A stretch of 48,701 nt of DNA. It comes from Bacteroidales bacterium (lineage in GTDB: Bacteria > Bacteroidota > Bacteroidia > Bacteroidales > UBA932). The stretch spans positions 1-48,701 of the forward strand of contig JAQXJU010000087.1 of NCBI GenBank assembly GCA_029009115.1. The letters are read 5' to 3'. Each line of letters begins with the position of its first letter. Within the stretch, counting starts at the first letter, position 1. The position numbers and the translations under genes are program-made. Below the pieces are notes generated by a model that had not been told where the DNA came from, made no database searches, and saw only the letters and a list, made by a program, of their open reading frames with translations. Positions 27,139 to 34,526 of the stretch are shown in pieces.

Positions 27139-27501
27139 CTACAGAATCTTGAGGTTCAGCCCCTCGGGCGATACTGCGAGTTCTACCTTGCGGCCGTCTT
27201 CGAGGGTGATTCTTGTGATTTTTTCTTCCTCGGGCACGCTGCCGTCGGAAGACATAGCCCTCTGCGCAGCATCATACCAATAAAGAATCTTGTTGCAATA
27301 GCTGCGGAACTCCTCTCCCCTGGGAGTAAGAGAGAGACCCTTGCGCGAGCGCAAAAAGAGGGTGACCCCAAGAAGTTTTTCGAGTTCGGCCATACTCTGG
27401 CTCACTGCCGGCTGGCTTATGCCTAACTCCGTAGCAGCCCTGGTAAAGGAACCGAGGCGCACCACAGTATCAAAAATCCTCAATCTGAAATCCTCGAGCA
27501 T
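27139..27501 (-). CDS. LysR-type winged helix-turn-helix protein without effector domain
   Basis: A 120-residue protein whose first 85 residues are a full LysR N-terminal DNA-binding domain: FDTVVRLGSFTRAATELGISQPAVSQSMAELEKLLG-type helix-turn-helix (residues about 10-45) and the winged segment RSRKGLSLTPRGEEF. Normal LysR proteins are about 300 residues; the co-inducer-binding domain is absent. The remaining 35 residues end ITLEDGRKVELAVSPEGLNLKIL, with no periplasmic-binding fold. There is no frameshift or second piece behind it (the barrel gene ends 5 bp away on the other strand), so it looks like a short regulator rather than a decayed one. It starts 2 bp after the ABC exporter stop and is the last gene of the cluster, whose promoter it may control. 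Confidence 0.85.
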   Translation of the reverse strand: MLEDFRLRIFDTVVRLGSFTRAATELGISQPAVSQSMAELEKLLGVTLFLRSRKGLSLTPRGEEFRSYCNKILYWYDAAQRAMSSDGSVPEEEKITRITLEDGRKVELAVSPEGLNLKIL

Positions 27502-27503
27502 AG

Positions 27504-29147
27504 TCAATCGAGCCTGAGCACGGCATCAGCATAAGAAAGTGCTGCTGCCCTGTGAGTTACGCAAATAATTGTCTTTCCCGGAAGATACTCTCCGGCAATT
27601 CTGGACAGGACTTCGCTTTCAGTCTTCTCGTCGAGTGCCGAGGTAGCCTCGTCGAGTATTATGACCCCACCCGGACGGAGCAGGGCCCTGGCAATGGCAA
27701 TTCGCTGGGCCTGACCCTCGCTGAGTCCGGAGCCTACCTCAGAGCAGGAACTGTCAAGACCTCCCGGGAGTTCTTCTACAAAGTCGGCCGCAGCCATATG
27801 CAGGGCCTTGTGAAGTTCCTCCTCACCGGCATCGGGATTCGCGAGCAGGAGATTCTCTCTTATTGTCCCGCTCATAAGGCTGTTGCCCTGAGGCACATAA
27901 AGGAAGTTGCAGCGGGTGCGCACCCCGGCAGGCACATCCCCCGAAACGGAGCTGTAAAGCCGAACAGATCCCGAAGAAGGTCGCAACAATGCGAGAATCA
28001 AACGGATAAGAGTGCTCTTACCTACTCCTGTAGGGCCCATCACTACTGTCATTGTACCTGGTTTGAAGTCAAAGTCAAGCCCGGATATCACGTCTCTGCC
28101 CTGGTCGGGATAGGAGAAGGACAGATTCTCAAGTCTGATTCCCGGAGCTCCGGACAGAACTATGTCTTCACCCTCGTCTTCGAGACTGAGTTCGCCGAGT
28201 TCCATCAGCCTCTCCTCAGAGGAAAGGGCTCTGATGAAGGCAGGTACATTGCGGGCTATGTCTGCCACGGGCCTCTGCACCTGACTGACCAGCTGGAGGA
28301 AAGCCACCATTACACCGTAGGTTACGGTTCCGTCTTTAATCCCCGAGGCTCCCCAGAGGAAGGCCAGGCTGTAACCGCAGATGAAGCCAAGATTCATAAA
28401 GCTGCGCGAAAAGGCCGAATAGTTGAGCCTCGATACGGTCTTGCCCTTGAGTTCATCCTGAAGGAGCCCAAGTCTGCGAAGGACCTTTCCTGCACCCTGA
28501 AGGGTCAGGATGAGTACCCTGTGCTGGAGATTCTCCTGCATATGCCCCTGGATGCTGCTGTCCAGAGCGCGTATCTGTCCTGTCAGACGGCGGGTCTTGC
28601 GGAAGAAGGCAAGGCTCCCGGCTACCGCTAGCGGCATAATCAGAATCAGGGTCCAGGCCACCCTGGCAGGAGCCAGAGACAGAAGGAACCAGGCGGCGGC
28701 CACAAGCTGCACCCCAGTCACGAAAAGGTCGGGAAGGCAGATGCAGAGAAAATCCGATATTACGCTGATATCCTGCTCCAGACGGTTGATGGTGTCGCCG
28801 CTGTGGAATCGTTCGCGTCCTGTCCAGACACTTCGCATCACGTGTGAAAAAGTGTCGCGGCGCATTTGGTTCTGGGTCAGCACAAGGATAAACCCCTGCC
28901 AGTAAGGGATGAGTATCCTGAACAGGGTCCTGATGAATGCCAGCCCCACGAAAAGGATTACTGCCGGGCGGAAAGCCCCGGCGACGCCGCCTGTTGCCGC
29001 ATCGATTACGTTCTTGCTGGCCCACACGAAACCCAGCGATGCCGCCACCTCAACGATGCCGGCAAACGCACTCAAAAGAACTCTCGCAAGCAGGGGCCCG
29101 CGGAGCCTTCGCATCAATGCTGCAAGACAGGAACGGAACGGGAGCAT
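27504..29147 (-). CDS. ABC exporter, fused membrane and ATPase domains
   Basis: A 547-residue half-transporter: six-helix membrane domain (about residues 15-310), then an ATPase with Walker A GPTGVGKST, signature LSEGQAQRIAIAR (LSEGQ for LSGGQ) and Walker B VIILDEATSALDE. There is no N-terminal C39 peptidase domain. It should act as a homodimer in the inner membrane. It lies 2 bp after a PqqD-like gene, in a cluster with a peptidase and an HPr-kinase-like protein, which suggests export of a modified peptide. A lipid flippase (MsbA-like) role is possible but MsbA genes do not sit in such company. ATG 29147 is chosen over an upstream non-ATG start that would overlap pqqD. Confidence 0.9.
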   Translation of the reverse strand: MLPFRSCLAALMRRLRGPLLARVLLSAFAGIVEVAASLGFVWASKNVIDAATGGVAGAFRPAVILFVGLAFIRTLFRILIPYWQGFILVLTQNQMRRDTFSHVMRSVWTGRERFHSGDTINRLEQDISVISDFLCICLPDLFVTGVQLVAAAWFLLSLAPARVAWTLILIMPLAVAGSLAFFRKTRRLTGQIRALDSSIQGHMQENLQHRVLILTLQGAGKVLRRLGLLQDELKGKTVSRLNYSAFSRSFMNLGFICGYSLAFLWGASGIKDGTVTYGVMVAFLQLVSQVQRPVADIARNVPAFIRALSSEERLMELGELSLEDEGEDIVLSGAPGIRLENLSFSYPDQGRDVISGLDFDFKPGTMTVVMGPTGVGKSTLIRLILALLRPSSGSVRLYSSVSGDVPAGVRTRCNFLYVPQGNSLMSGTIRENLLLANPDAGEEELHKALHMAAADFVEELPGGLDSSCSEVGSGLSEGQAQRIAIARALLRPGGVIILDEATSALDEKTESEVLSRIAGEYLPGKTIICVTHRAAALSYADAVLRLD

Positions 29148-29149
29148 CT

Positions 29150-29419
29150 CTACTCGGCAACCACCCCGGCCTCTATCCACTTTGTGGCAATGGCCTGGGA
29201 ATCCTTCTCTGCGGTTTCCCTGTCGATTTCGTAATTCTCGACAAGTACGTCGGCAAGGTCAGATACGCTGAACTCCTTGTCACAAACGGCTTCCCAAAGT
29301 ATGGCTGCGCTCTCGTTGAGCGAAATCAGCTTGTTGAAATTTATCTGGGTAAGTCCTTCACCTGTAACCACATGTTCTCCGCAGATGTTACGGAGCTTAA
29401 AACCTTCAATGATTCTCAT
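29150..29419 (-). CDS. PqqD-family peptide-recognition protein
   Basis: An 89-residue PqqD-like protein. The RRE-type fold is suggested by the short strands and helices: FKLRNICGEHVV, INFNKLISLNESAAILWEAV and VSDLADVLVENYEID, the block in which 'LN-x-x-(A/T)-x-x-(I/L)W' is the PqqD signature. PqqD proteins bind leader peptides and hand them to modifying enzymes in RiPP pathways; in some genomes they stand alone. The ATG at 29419 lies in the end of the peptidase gene (14 bp overlap). It is sandwiched between peptidase and exporter genes, fitting a leader-binding role. No radical-SAM partner (PqqE) is nearby. Confidence 0.85.
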   Translation of the reverse strand: MRIIEGFKLRNICGEHVVTGEGLTQINFNKLISLNESAAILWEAVCDKEFSVSDLADVLVENYEIDRETAEKDSQAIATKWIEAGVVAE

Positions 29420-29891
29420 TTCTACGATTATGCTTTGGACCGGCAAGGCCGGATCTTCTGTAAAATGCAAGGAAATATCTTCGCACCTGGAACGGGAGCG
29501 AGTTCCAGAATGCAGCCCTGCCGATGCTCTTCTCAGAGAGGCAGTCCACTACCCTTCCCGAAGGCTTCAGAATCTGGAAGGCCGTTCCCGAGACATCCTC
29601 GACGCGGCATTTCTCGTTGCCAGTCAGGTTGCCGTCACCGTGCAGGACAACTGTCCCGTCGCTGACCGACACCACCCTGTGAAGGACGTAAACCCCAGGA
29701 CGTATGCTGGCAAGGACTATCTCCCCCGGGGAGATGCTGTCGCGGCGGACCAGATTCACCGAATCCTTTTCTCCGTTGATGAAGGGATTCATACTGTTAC
29801 CCTTGGTCATAATCACAACCTGATGCCCCTCACGGAGCATCTCGGTCACTTCTCCAAGGAGAATGTCATTGGGCAGTTCTATTCTGTTCAT
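29406..29891 (-). CDS. S24/S26-family peptidase, signal-peptidase-like, no membrane segment
   Basis: A 161-residue protein with the GNSMNPFI serine motif (Ser33 nucleophile) and VLHRVV (His71), followed by LHGDGN. The Ser-His pairing, with His where bacterial leader peptidase has Lys, resembles the S26B (SipW/Sec11) class. No hydrophobic helix is seen, so unlike signal peptidases it should be cytosolic. That would suit cleaving the leader of a cytosolic precursor peptide. LexA-like (S24) proteins use Lys and carry a DNA-binding domain, which is absent. Its ATG overlaps the HPr-kinase-like stop (ATGA), and its end overlaps pqqD. Confidence 0.8.
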   Translation of the reverse strand: MNRIELPNDILLGEVTEMLREGHQVVIMTKGNSMNPFINGEKDSVNLVRRDSISPGEIVLASIRPGVYVLHRVVSVSDGTVVLHGDGNLTGNEKCRVEDVSGTAFQILKPSGRVVDCLSEKSIGRAAFWNSLPFQVRRYFLAFYRRSGLAGPKHNRRNENH

Positions 29892-30772
29892 CTGTCACTG
29901 CACTCACAAACTCCGTCGTGGCATACGACAGCTGCTTCCCTGTCGGGGCGACAGTCAAGCACATAGAACGGGATGGCGGATATTACTTTCTCAAAGCAGG
30001 CGTGAAGGCCGTCCGACATTCTGCTGTCGGCCTTGAAGCCTGAACTTGAGGAATAGATGAGCGAATACGCCTCCAGAACACCCAGACGACTGATTTCATT
30101 GCGGGGAGACTGGCGTATGCTGACGAATCCCCCTATGGGGTAATCTTCATTGCGGTAGCAGGGGGTCTTGCCTGACCATGGAGAACCGAAAACCCTTATG
30201 CTGCCGTCCTCCATCACCCTCAGCACAGGATTGTCATCGTTGAGAAGATGGGTTCCCCTGATGTACTCGAGCCACTGGCGGCTGTGAGTGCTCTTGCCGG
30301 CACCGCTGCGTCCGAGGAAGAGGAAGGCCTTCCCGGCGTGCGCCACTACCGAGGCGTGCAGTTCGAGAGTATCAAGGCCGGCCGTCGAGAAGGCGAACAT
30401 CAGCATCAGGGAATTGTTGATTCCGAACAGGGCGTCGCGTCCGCTCTCGACCTTGACCGAAGCATTCCTGAAGTCGGAGTCAGATACCATACGGGCACAA
30501 ACGGGCCTGCCGGACCAGACAGCCATCTCGGCATACCAGAGTTCGCCGCTGCGGTAGAGTTTGACCACCGGCTCTCCGGGTTCTGTGGGAACGTCATAAA
30601 CGGGAACGGGATTCAGTTGCGGAAGGGTATCACAAACCGAGACTGTAAAGAGGGGCTCGGACGAAGTTTCTGTGACAAATGGCTCATACTGGCCGAGGAG
30701 GGCCTCCAGGGGACTGTCATCAGGCATTTCCAGATGGAAGGTATGTCCGGCCACTTTGTAAGCGTGTATCAT
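29888..30772 (-). CDS. HPr-kinase/serine-kinase-like P-loop protein
   Basis: A 294-residue protein whose second half has the HPr kinase fold signature: LELHASVVAHAGKAFLFLG, P-loop GRSGAGKST (residues 154-162), HLLNDDNPVLR and VFGSPWSGKT, ending near the conserved LDCRPD. The first 110 residues resemble the N-terminal region of peptide-cluster HPr-kinase-like proteins and lack the HPr-kinase regulatory domain. Such proteins accompany PqqD and ABC genes in lasso-peptide and other RiPP clusters, where one characterised member phosphorylates the peptide. ATG 30772 is set by a TATATTTG box at 30789-30796 and by the start of homology; it heads the five-gene cluster. Confidence 0.83.
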   Translation of the reverse strand: MIHAYKVAGHTFHLEMPDDSPLEALLGQYEPFVTETSSEPLFTVSVCDTLPQLNPVPVYDVPTEPGEPVVKLYRSGELWYAEMAVWSGRPVCARMVSDSDFRNASVKVESGRDALFGINNSLMLMFAFSTAGLDTLELHASVVAHAGKAFLFLGRSGAGKSTHSRQWLEYIRGTHLLNDDNPVLRVMEDGSIRVFGSPWSGKTPCYRNEDYPIGGFVSIRQSPRNEISRLGVLEAYSLIYSSSSGFKADSRMSDGLHACFEKVISAIPFYVLDCRPDREAAVVCHDGVCECSDR

Positions 30773-30788
30773 CTGTGTAATTTTCAAA

Positions 30789-30796
30789 CAAATATA
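30789..30796 (-). promoter_or_regulatory. -7 box for the HPrK-S26-PqqD-ABC-LysR cluster
   Basis: On the minus strand this reads TATATTTG (TAnnTTTG), 16 bases upstream of the ATG at 30772. It is 15 bp from the divergent box for DUF4290. No LysR-style T-N11-A inverted repeat was recognised with confidence. Confidence 0.5.
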
Positions 30797-30811
30797 ATGA
30801 AAAATTATGAT

Positions 30812-30819
30812 TATATTTG
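30812..30819 (+). promoter_or_regulatory. -7 box for DUF4290-ftsK-lolA
   Basis: TATATTTG at 30812-30819 matches TAnnTTTG and lies 26 bases before the ATG at 30846. The 73-bp gap between the divergent genes holds this and the minus-strand box, and nothing else that I recognise. Confidence 0.5.
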
Positions 30820-30845
30820 TGCAATAGACACATCTTTGAAGAATT

Positions 30846-31523
30846 ATGGAAGGGAGAGATACAAGCGTCAGACTTGAATACAACACTGAAAGAGAAAAAC
30901 TTGGAATGCCTGAGTACGGACGTAACGTTCTTACGATGATAGAGATGATGAAGGAGATTCCCGACAGGGAAAAGCGTAGCCAGCAGGCAAGGGCTATTGT
31001 CAAGACTATGGAACTGCTGAATCCCCAGGTTCACTCCCAGGAGGATTTCGAACACAAACTCTGGGACCATCTCTATGTCATAGCCGGGTTCGACCTTGAC
31101 ATAGATTCGCCGTATCCCGCCCCCAAGGCCGAATCGTTCATCACCCGCCCCGTACCTCTCCCTATGAAGGGTACAAAGATTCGCGCAACCCACTACGGCC
31201 GCAACATCGAAAGAATCATAGACCTCATCTGCACCGAACCAGACGGAGATGACAAGAACGCGATGATAAGGTCGCTTGCATTATATATGAGGCAGCAGTA
31301 CCTCATCTGGAACAAGGACAGCGTGGCTGACTCTACCATATTTGCCGACATCGAGAAACTCTCGGGCTACAAGATCAAGGTTCCTGAAGGGATAGAACTC
31401 GGCAGGGTCTCTGAAACTGCCAATTTCAGCCGTCCGAGCATAGGCATTCCAAGCGCGGGAGGGCTCGGACGCAACAACTGGAAGAAGAACAAGAAGAACT
31501 TCAAGAAAAACAACTCACGATGA
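30846..31523 (+). CDS. DUF4290 protein
   Basis: A 225-residue soluble protein of the Bacteroidota-specific DUF4290 family, recognised from LEYNTEREKLGMPEYGRNV, the helical middle with HKLWDHLYVIAGFDLDIDSPYP, and KIRATHYGRNIERII. The C-terminus is a low-complexity basic tail rich in Asn and Lys (about residues 208-225). The biochemical function is unknown; it has no signal or membrane segment. It overlaps ftsK by 4 bp (ATGA), so it is translated with it, which suggests a cell-cycle or envelope-linked role. Confidence 0.85.
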   Translation: MEGRDTSVRLEYNTEREKLGMPEYGRNVLTMIEMMKEIPDREKRSQQARAIVKTMELLNPQVHSQEDFEHKLWDHLYVIAGFDLDIDSPYPAPKAESFITRPVPLPMKGTKIRATHYGRNIERIIDLICTEPDGDDKNAMIRSLALYMRQQYLIWNKDSVADSTIFADIEKLSGYKIKVPEGIELGRVSETANFSRPSIGIPSAGGLGRNNWKKNKKNFKKNNSR

Positions 31524-33991
31524 GAATTCCCGGTTTCTTGTTATTCTGGAAGAACTGGGACGACAGCGAGAAGGCCTCCGCCATCAGAATCACCGGCTTT
31601 GCCATTGCCGCAGTTACCATCTTCTTCTTCCTGTCAACAGTATCGTATTTGTTCTGTTGGAAGCAGGATATGAGCCTGCTGGCCAATCCCGACGCGATGG
31701 ATGCCGGAACGTCAGTGCACAATCTGGGGAACAAGCTGGGTTTCAGGCTCAGTCACCTCCTTATCGGAGAACTCTTCGGGCTGGGCAGCTTCGCCCTGCT
31801 TGTCATACCCGTTGCCCTGTCTGCCAGGCTTATTGCCGGAAGGTGGAAGCGTCCTCTTCTCAGGACCTGTCTCGAGAGCCTCAGCGGAGCATTTATTCTG
31901 TCTCTCATCTTCGGCTATGCCGGTTCGATTGCCGGTCTTGACTCCATCTTCGCAGGTGGTCTAGGGGGGAGCTGCGGGGCTCTGGTTATCGCCTGGGCGG
32001 TCAATCTGATTGGGCTTGTTGCCACAGCCGCAGTCCTGGTTGTTCTGACACTGTGCTGGCTGTTCTGTACAAGCAGCCGCTTCAACATGATGATGGCCTC
32101 GATAGGAAAGAAAAAAACGCCTCACTCAGAAGTTGCTGAAAGCGAAGCTGCAGCTGCTCAAGGAACGGCAATATCAGAAGAGCAGAATCTGTCGGAAGAT
32201 CCGGAACCGGAAAGCGCCGTTATTCCTGCAGACCAATCCGCAGTTGCCGAGAGCCCTGCCACTGAAGACGGGCAGACCGATGCTACAGAAAACGCAGTTG
32301 TCTTTGGAGAATCCGCAACAGCGGCAGGAGAGCCCGTTCCTCAAGGAGAGTCCTCCACTGCCGGGAAAGAGATGGAGGTCATCACCGACGACTGCCTCAA
32401 TCAGGAAGTAACCGAAGAGCTGCCTCCCATAGACAACCGTCTGGATATGCCCGAGGGTCTCCCCAAATACAAGATTCCTACGATAGACCTGCTCCAGAGC
32501 CATTCCTCGGGGCGCAGGGATGTGTCGATGGAGGAACTTCAGCGCAACAACAACCGCATACGTGCGACCCTAAAGAATTACAAGATCGAGGTTGTTGACG
32601 TCAAGGCAGTGGTAGGACCCACCGTAACCCTGTACAAGGTTTTCCCTGCCCCCGGGGTAAAGATAGCCGATATCCGCAAGCTTCAGGAAGACATTGCCCT
32701 CTCGCTCAATGCACGCGGAGTGCGCGTAGTCACCCTTAACGATTCTGTTGGGATTGAGGTCGCCAACGACTTCTCGTCCATAGTACCCCTGAAATCGCTT
32801 CTCAACGACGATGCATTCCGAAACAGCAAGGCTGACCTGCCCGTTGCCATAGGATATACCATCACCCAGAAAGTCAAGGTATTCGACCTTGCAGATGCTC
32901 CCCATCTTCTGGTTGCCGGTGCGACAAAACAAGGTAAGTCAGTGGGACTGAACATCATAATCAACTCCCTGCTTTTCTCGAAGCATCCTTCGGAACTGAA
33001 ATTCGTATTCATCGACCCCAAGATGGTCGAATTCTCGGCCTACTCCGGACTGCTGAAGCACTTCCTCGCGGTTCTTCCCACTGCCGCTGACGAAGAAGAG
33101 GAGAGAAACTCCGCCATTGTCAAAACCGCCCCCAATGCTGAGAAGATTCTGCGTTCGCTTTGCATAGAGATGGACGAAAGGTACGAACTTCTGAGCCGTT
33201 CGGGGGTCAACAACATCAAACTCTACAACGAAAAGTTCAAGAACCGCAAGCTAAACCCCAAGAACGGGCACCGTTACCTTCCCTATCTGGTGGTTGTCGT
33301 AGATGAGTATGCCGACCTTACAATGACCGTAGGTGCTGCTGCAGAGACCAAGGCTGCCTCAAAGAGCATCACAAACTCAATCATCAGGCTGGCCCAGAAA
33401 GGACGTGCCGCCGGCCTTCACGTGATTCTGGCAACCCAGAGACCTTCGGTGGATGTCATTTCGGGCATAATCAAGAGCAACTTCCCTATGAGAATAGCCT
33501 TCAGGGTTGCCTCAAGAGTTGACTCCACAACCATTCTCGATGCCCCCGGAGCCGAGAAACTGATAGGTAAGGGCGATATGCTCTTCTCGGCCGGAATAGG
33601 TTCAGAGCGCATTCAGTGCGGCTATATAAGCAACGACGAAATCTCTGCCATTACCTCCTACATCGCAGAGCAGCAGGGTTATGCAAAGAGTTACAACACT
33701 CCCTACTACCTGCCCGAAGCCGAAGACACTTCTTCCTCAAAGGGATCGGTGGATATGAAAGACCTTGACGAGCGCTTCGAAGAAGCCGCCAGACTTGTCA
33801 TCACTACCCAGAAAGGTTCGACCTCCGACATTCAGCGCAAACTCGCGATGGGATACGCCAAGGCAGGCCGCGTAATGGACCAGCTGGAAGCCGCAGGCAT
33901 AGTAGGGCCCCAGGAAGGGTCCAAACCCCGCCAGGTGCTGGTCAGCACTTTCGACGAACTCGAAAGGATACTTGATGCCTACAGAAAATGA
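31520..33991 (+). CDS. ftsK: DNA translocase FtsK
   Basis: An 823-residue septal DNA translocase. Four membrane segments lie in the first 180 residues (about 24-46, 76-100, 115-140, 150-180), followed by a Ser/Ala/Glu-rich linker (about 190-320), the alpha/beta motor with Walker A AGATKQGKSVG (about 467-477), Walker B VVVVDEYADL (about 590-600) and a C-terminal gamma winged-helix (KGSTSDIQRKLAMGYAKAGRVMDQLE) that reads KOPS. It pumps DNA to resolve chromosome dimers at the septum. Overlaps by 4 bp with DUF4290 and with lolA indicate tight coupling. Confidence 0.96.
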   Translation: MRIPGFLLFWKNWDDSEKASAIRITGFAIAAVTIFFFLSTVSYLFCWKQDMSLLANPDAMDAGTSVHNLGNKLGFRLSHLLIGELFGLGSFALLVIPVALSARLIAGRWKRPLLRTCLESLSGAFILSLIFGYAGSIAGLDSIFAGGLGGSCGALVIAWAVNLIGLVATAAVLVVLTLCWLFCTSSRFNMMMASIGKKKTPHSEVAESEAAAAQGTAISEEQNLSEDPEPESAVIPADQSAVAESPATEDGQTDATENAVVFGESATAAGEPVPQGESSTAGKEMEVITDDCLNQEVTEELPPIDNRLDMPEGLPKYKIPTIDLLQSHSSGRRDVSMEELQRNNNRIRATLKNYKIEVVDVKAVVGPTVTLYKVFPAPGVKIADIRKLQEDIALSLNARGVRVVTLNDSVGIEVANDFSSIVPLKSLLNDDAFRNSKADLPVAIGYTITQKVKVFDLADAPHLLVAGATKQGKSVGLNIIINSLLFSKHPSELKFVFIDPKMVEFSAYSGLLKHFLAVLPTAADEEEERNSAIVKTAPNAEKILRSLCIEMDERYELLSRSGVNNIKLYNEKFKNRKLNPKNGHRYLPYLVVVVDEYADLTMTVGAAAETKAASKSITNSIIRLAQKGRAAGLHVILATQRPSVDVISGIIKSNFPMRIAFRVASRVDSTTILDAPGAEKLIGKGDMLFSAGIGSERIQCGYISNDEISAITSYIAEQQGYAKSYNTPYYLPEAEDTSSSKGSVDMKDLDERFEEAARLVITTQKGSTSDIQRKLAMGYAKAGRVMDQLEAAGIVGPQEGSKPRQVLVSTFDELERILDAYRK

Positions 33992-34509
33992 GAAGACTCC
34001 TTGCATACCTCCTGACTGCCTTTGGCCTGCTTTGTACAAGTGTTACGGGGCAGAACAGGGTCGTAGCGGGGCTCGAAGAGCTTACCAGACTTCTCCAAAG
34101 CAGCCTGGTAAGTTTCGATTACAGTTACAGGACCGATGACAAGGTGGCGGTGACAGGCAAAGGGAGCATTACCGTTCAGGGCAAGATGTATGTGATGGAA
34201 GGTGACGGACTCAGGATATGGTGCGATTCTGTTACAAGATGGACTCTGGACCCCGAAGCCAGAGAGGCATACATCGAAACGGTTTCCGATTCTCCCGACA
34301 TACTCTCCAACCCTCTCCCCTACATCAATTCGCTCACCGGAGTCAAGAGTGACGGCAATTCAATCAGCGGAACCTACTCCTCCCAGGGGAAGGACATACG
34401 TTTCACCATCACCAACATACGCTCTTCTGAGCGGCGCAGCGACTTCTCCTTCTTCAGGTTCGACCCTGCCGGCCTAAAAAAAGACTGGGTCGTTACCGAC
34501 CTCCGCTAA
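33988..34509 (+). CDS. lolA: LolA-like outer-membrane lipoprotein carrier
   Basis: A 173-residue periplasmic protein with a signal peptide (ending near SVTGQ) and a LolA-type half-barrel: SFDYSYRTDDKVAVTGKGSI, then GKMYVMEGDGLRIWCDSVTRW and a later IRFTITNIRSS strand. LolA shuttles lipoproteins from the inner to the outer membrane. It overlaps the ftsK stop by 4 bp, a pairing seen in other Bacteroidota. The gene ends 17 bp from the convergent addA stop; I see no terminator hairpin there. Sequence similarity is weak as usual for LolA, so the call leans partly on length, strands and position. Confidence 0.8.
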   Translation: MRRLLAYLLTAFGLLCTSVTGQNRVVAGLEELTRLLQSSLVSFDYSYRTDDKVAVTGKGSITVQGKMYVMEGDGLRIWCDSVTRWTLDPEAREAYIETVSDSPDILSNPLPYINSLTGVKSDGNSISGTYSSQGKDIRFTITNIRSSERRSDFSFFRFDPAGLKKDWVVTDLR

Positions 34510-34526
34510 AGATACCGGGAAACACC

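Noticed and set aside
27552..28631. 359-codon plus-strand open frame across the ABC exporter gene
   Set aside because: Antisense to a gene with intact ABC motifs; its translation matches nothing.
28830..28855. Possible parS site (CACGTGTGAAA) in the ABC exporter gene
   Set aside because: Half-site only and in coding sequence; too weak to call.
27139..30772. Classical lasso-peptide cluster
   Set aside because: No asparagine-synthetase-like cyclase and no B2 transglutaminase-like protease are present, so a true lasso pathway is not supported.
33410..33430. Possible parS site (TTCACGTGA) in ftsK
   Set aside because: Only the centre of the palindrome fits; flanks do not match the 16-bp consensus and it lies inside coding sequence.
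34510..34526. Bidirectional terminator between lolA and addA
   Set aside because: The 17-bp gap contains no stem-loop followed by a T-run on either strand.
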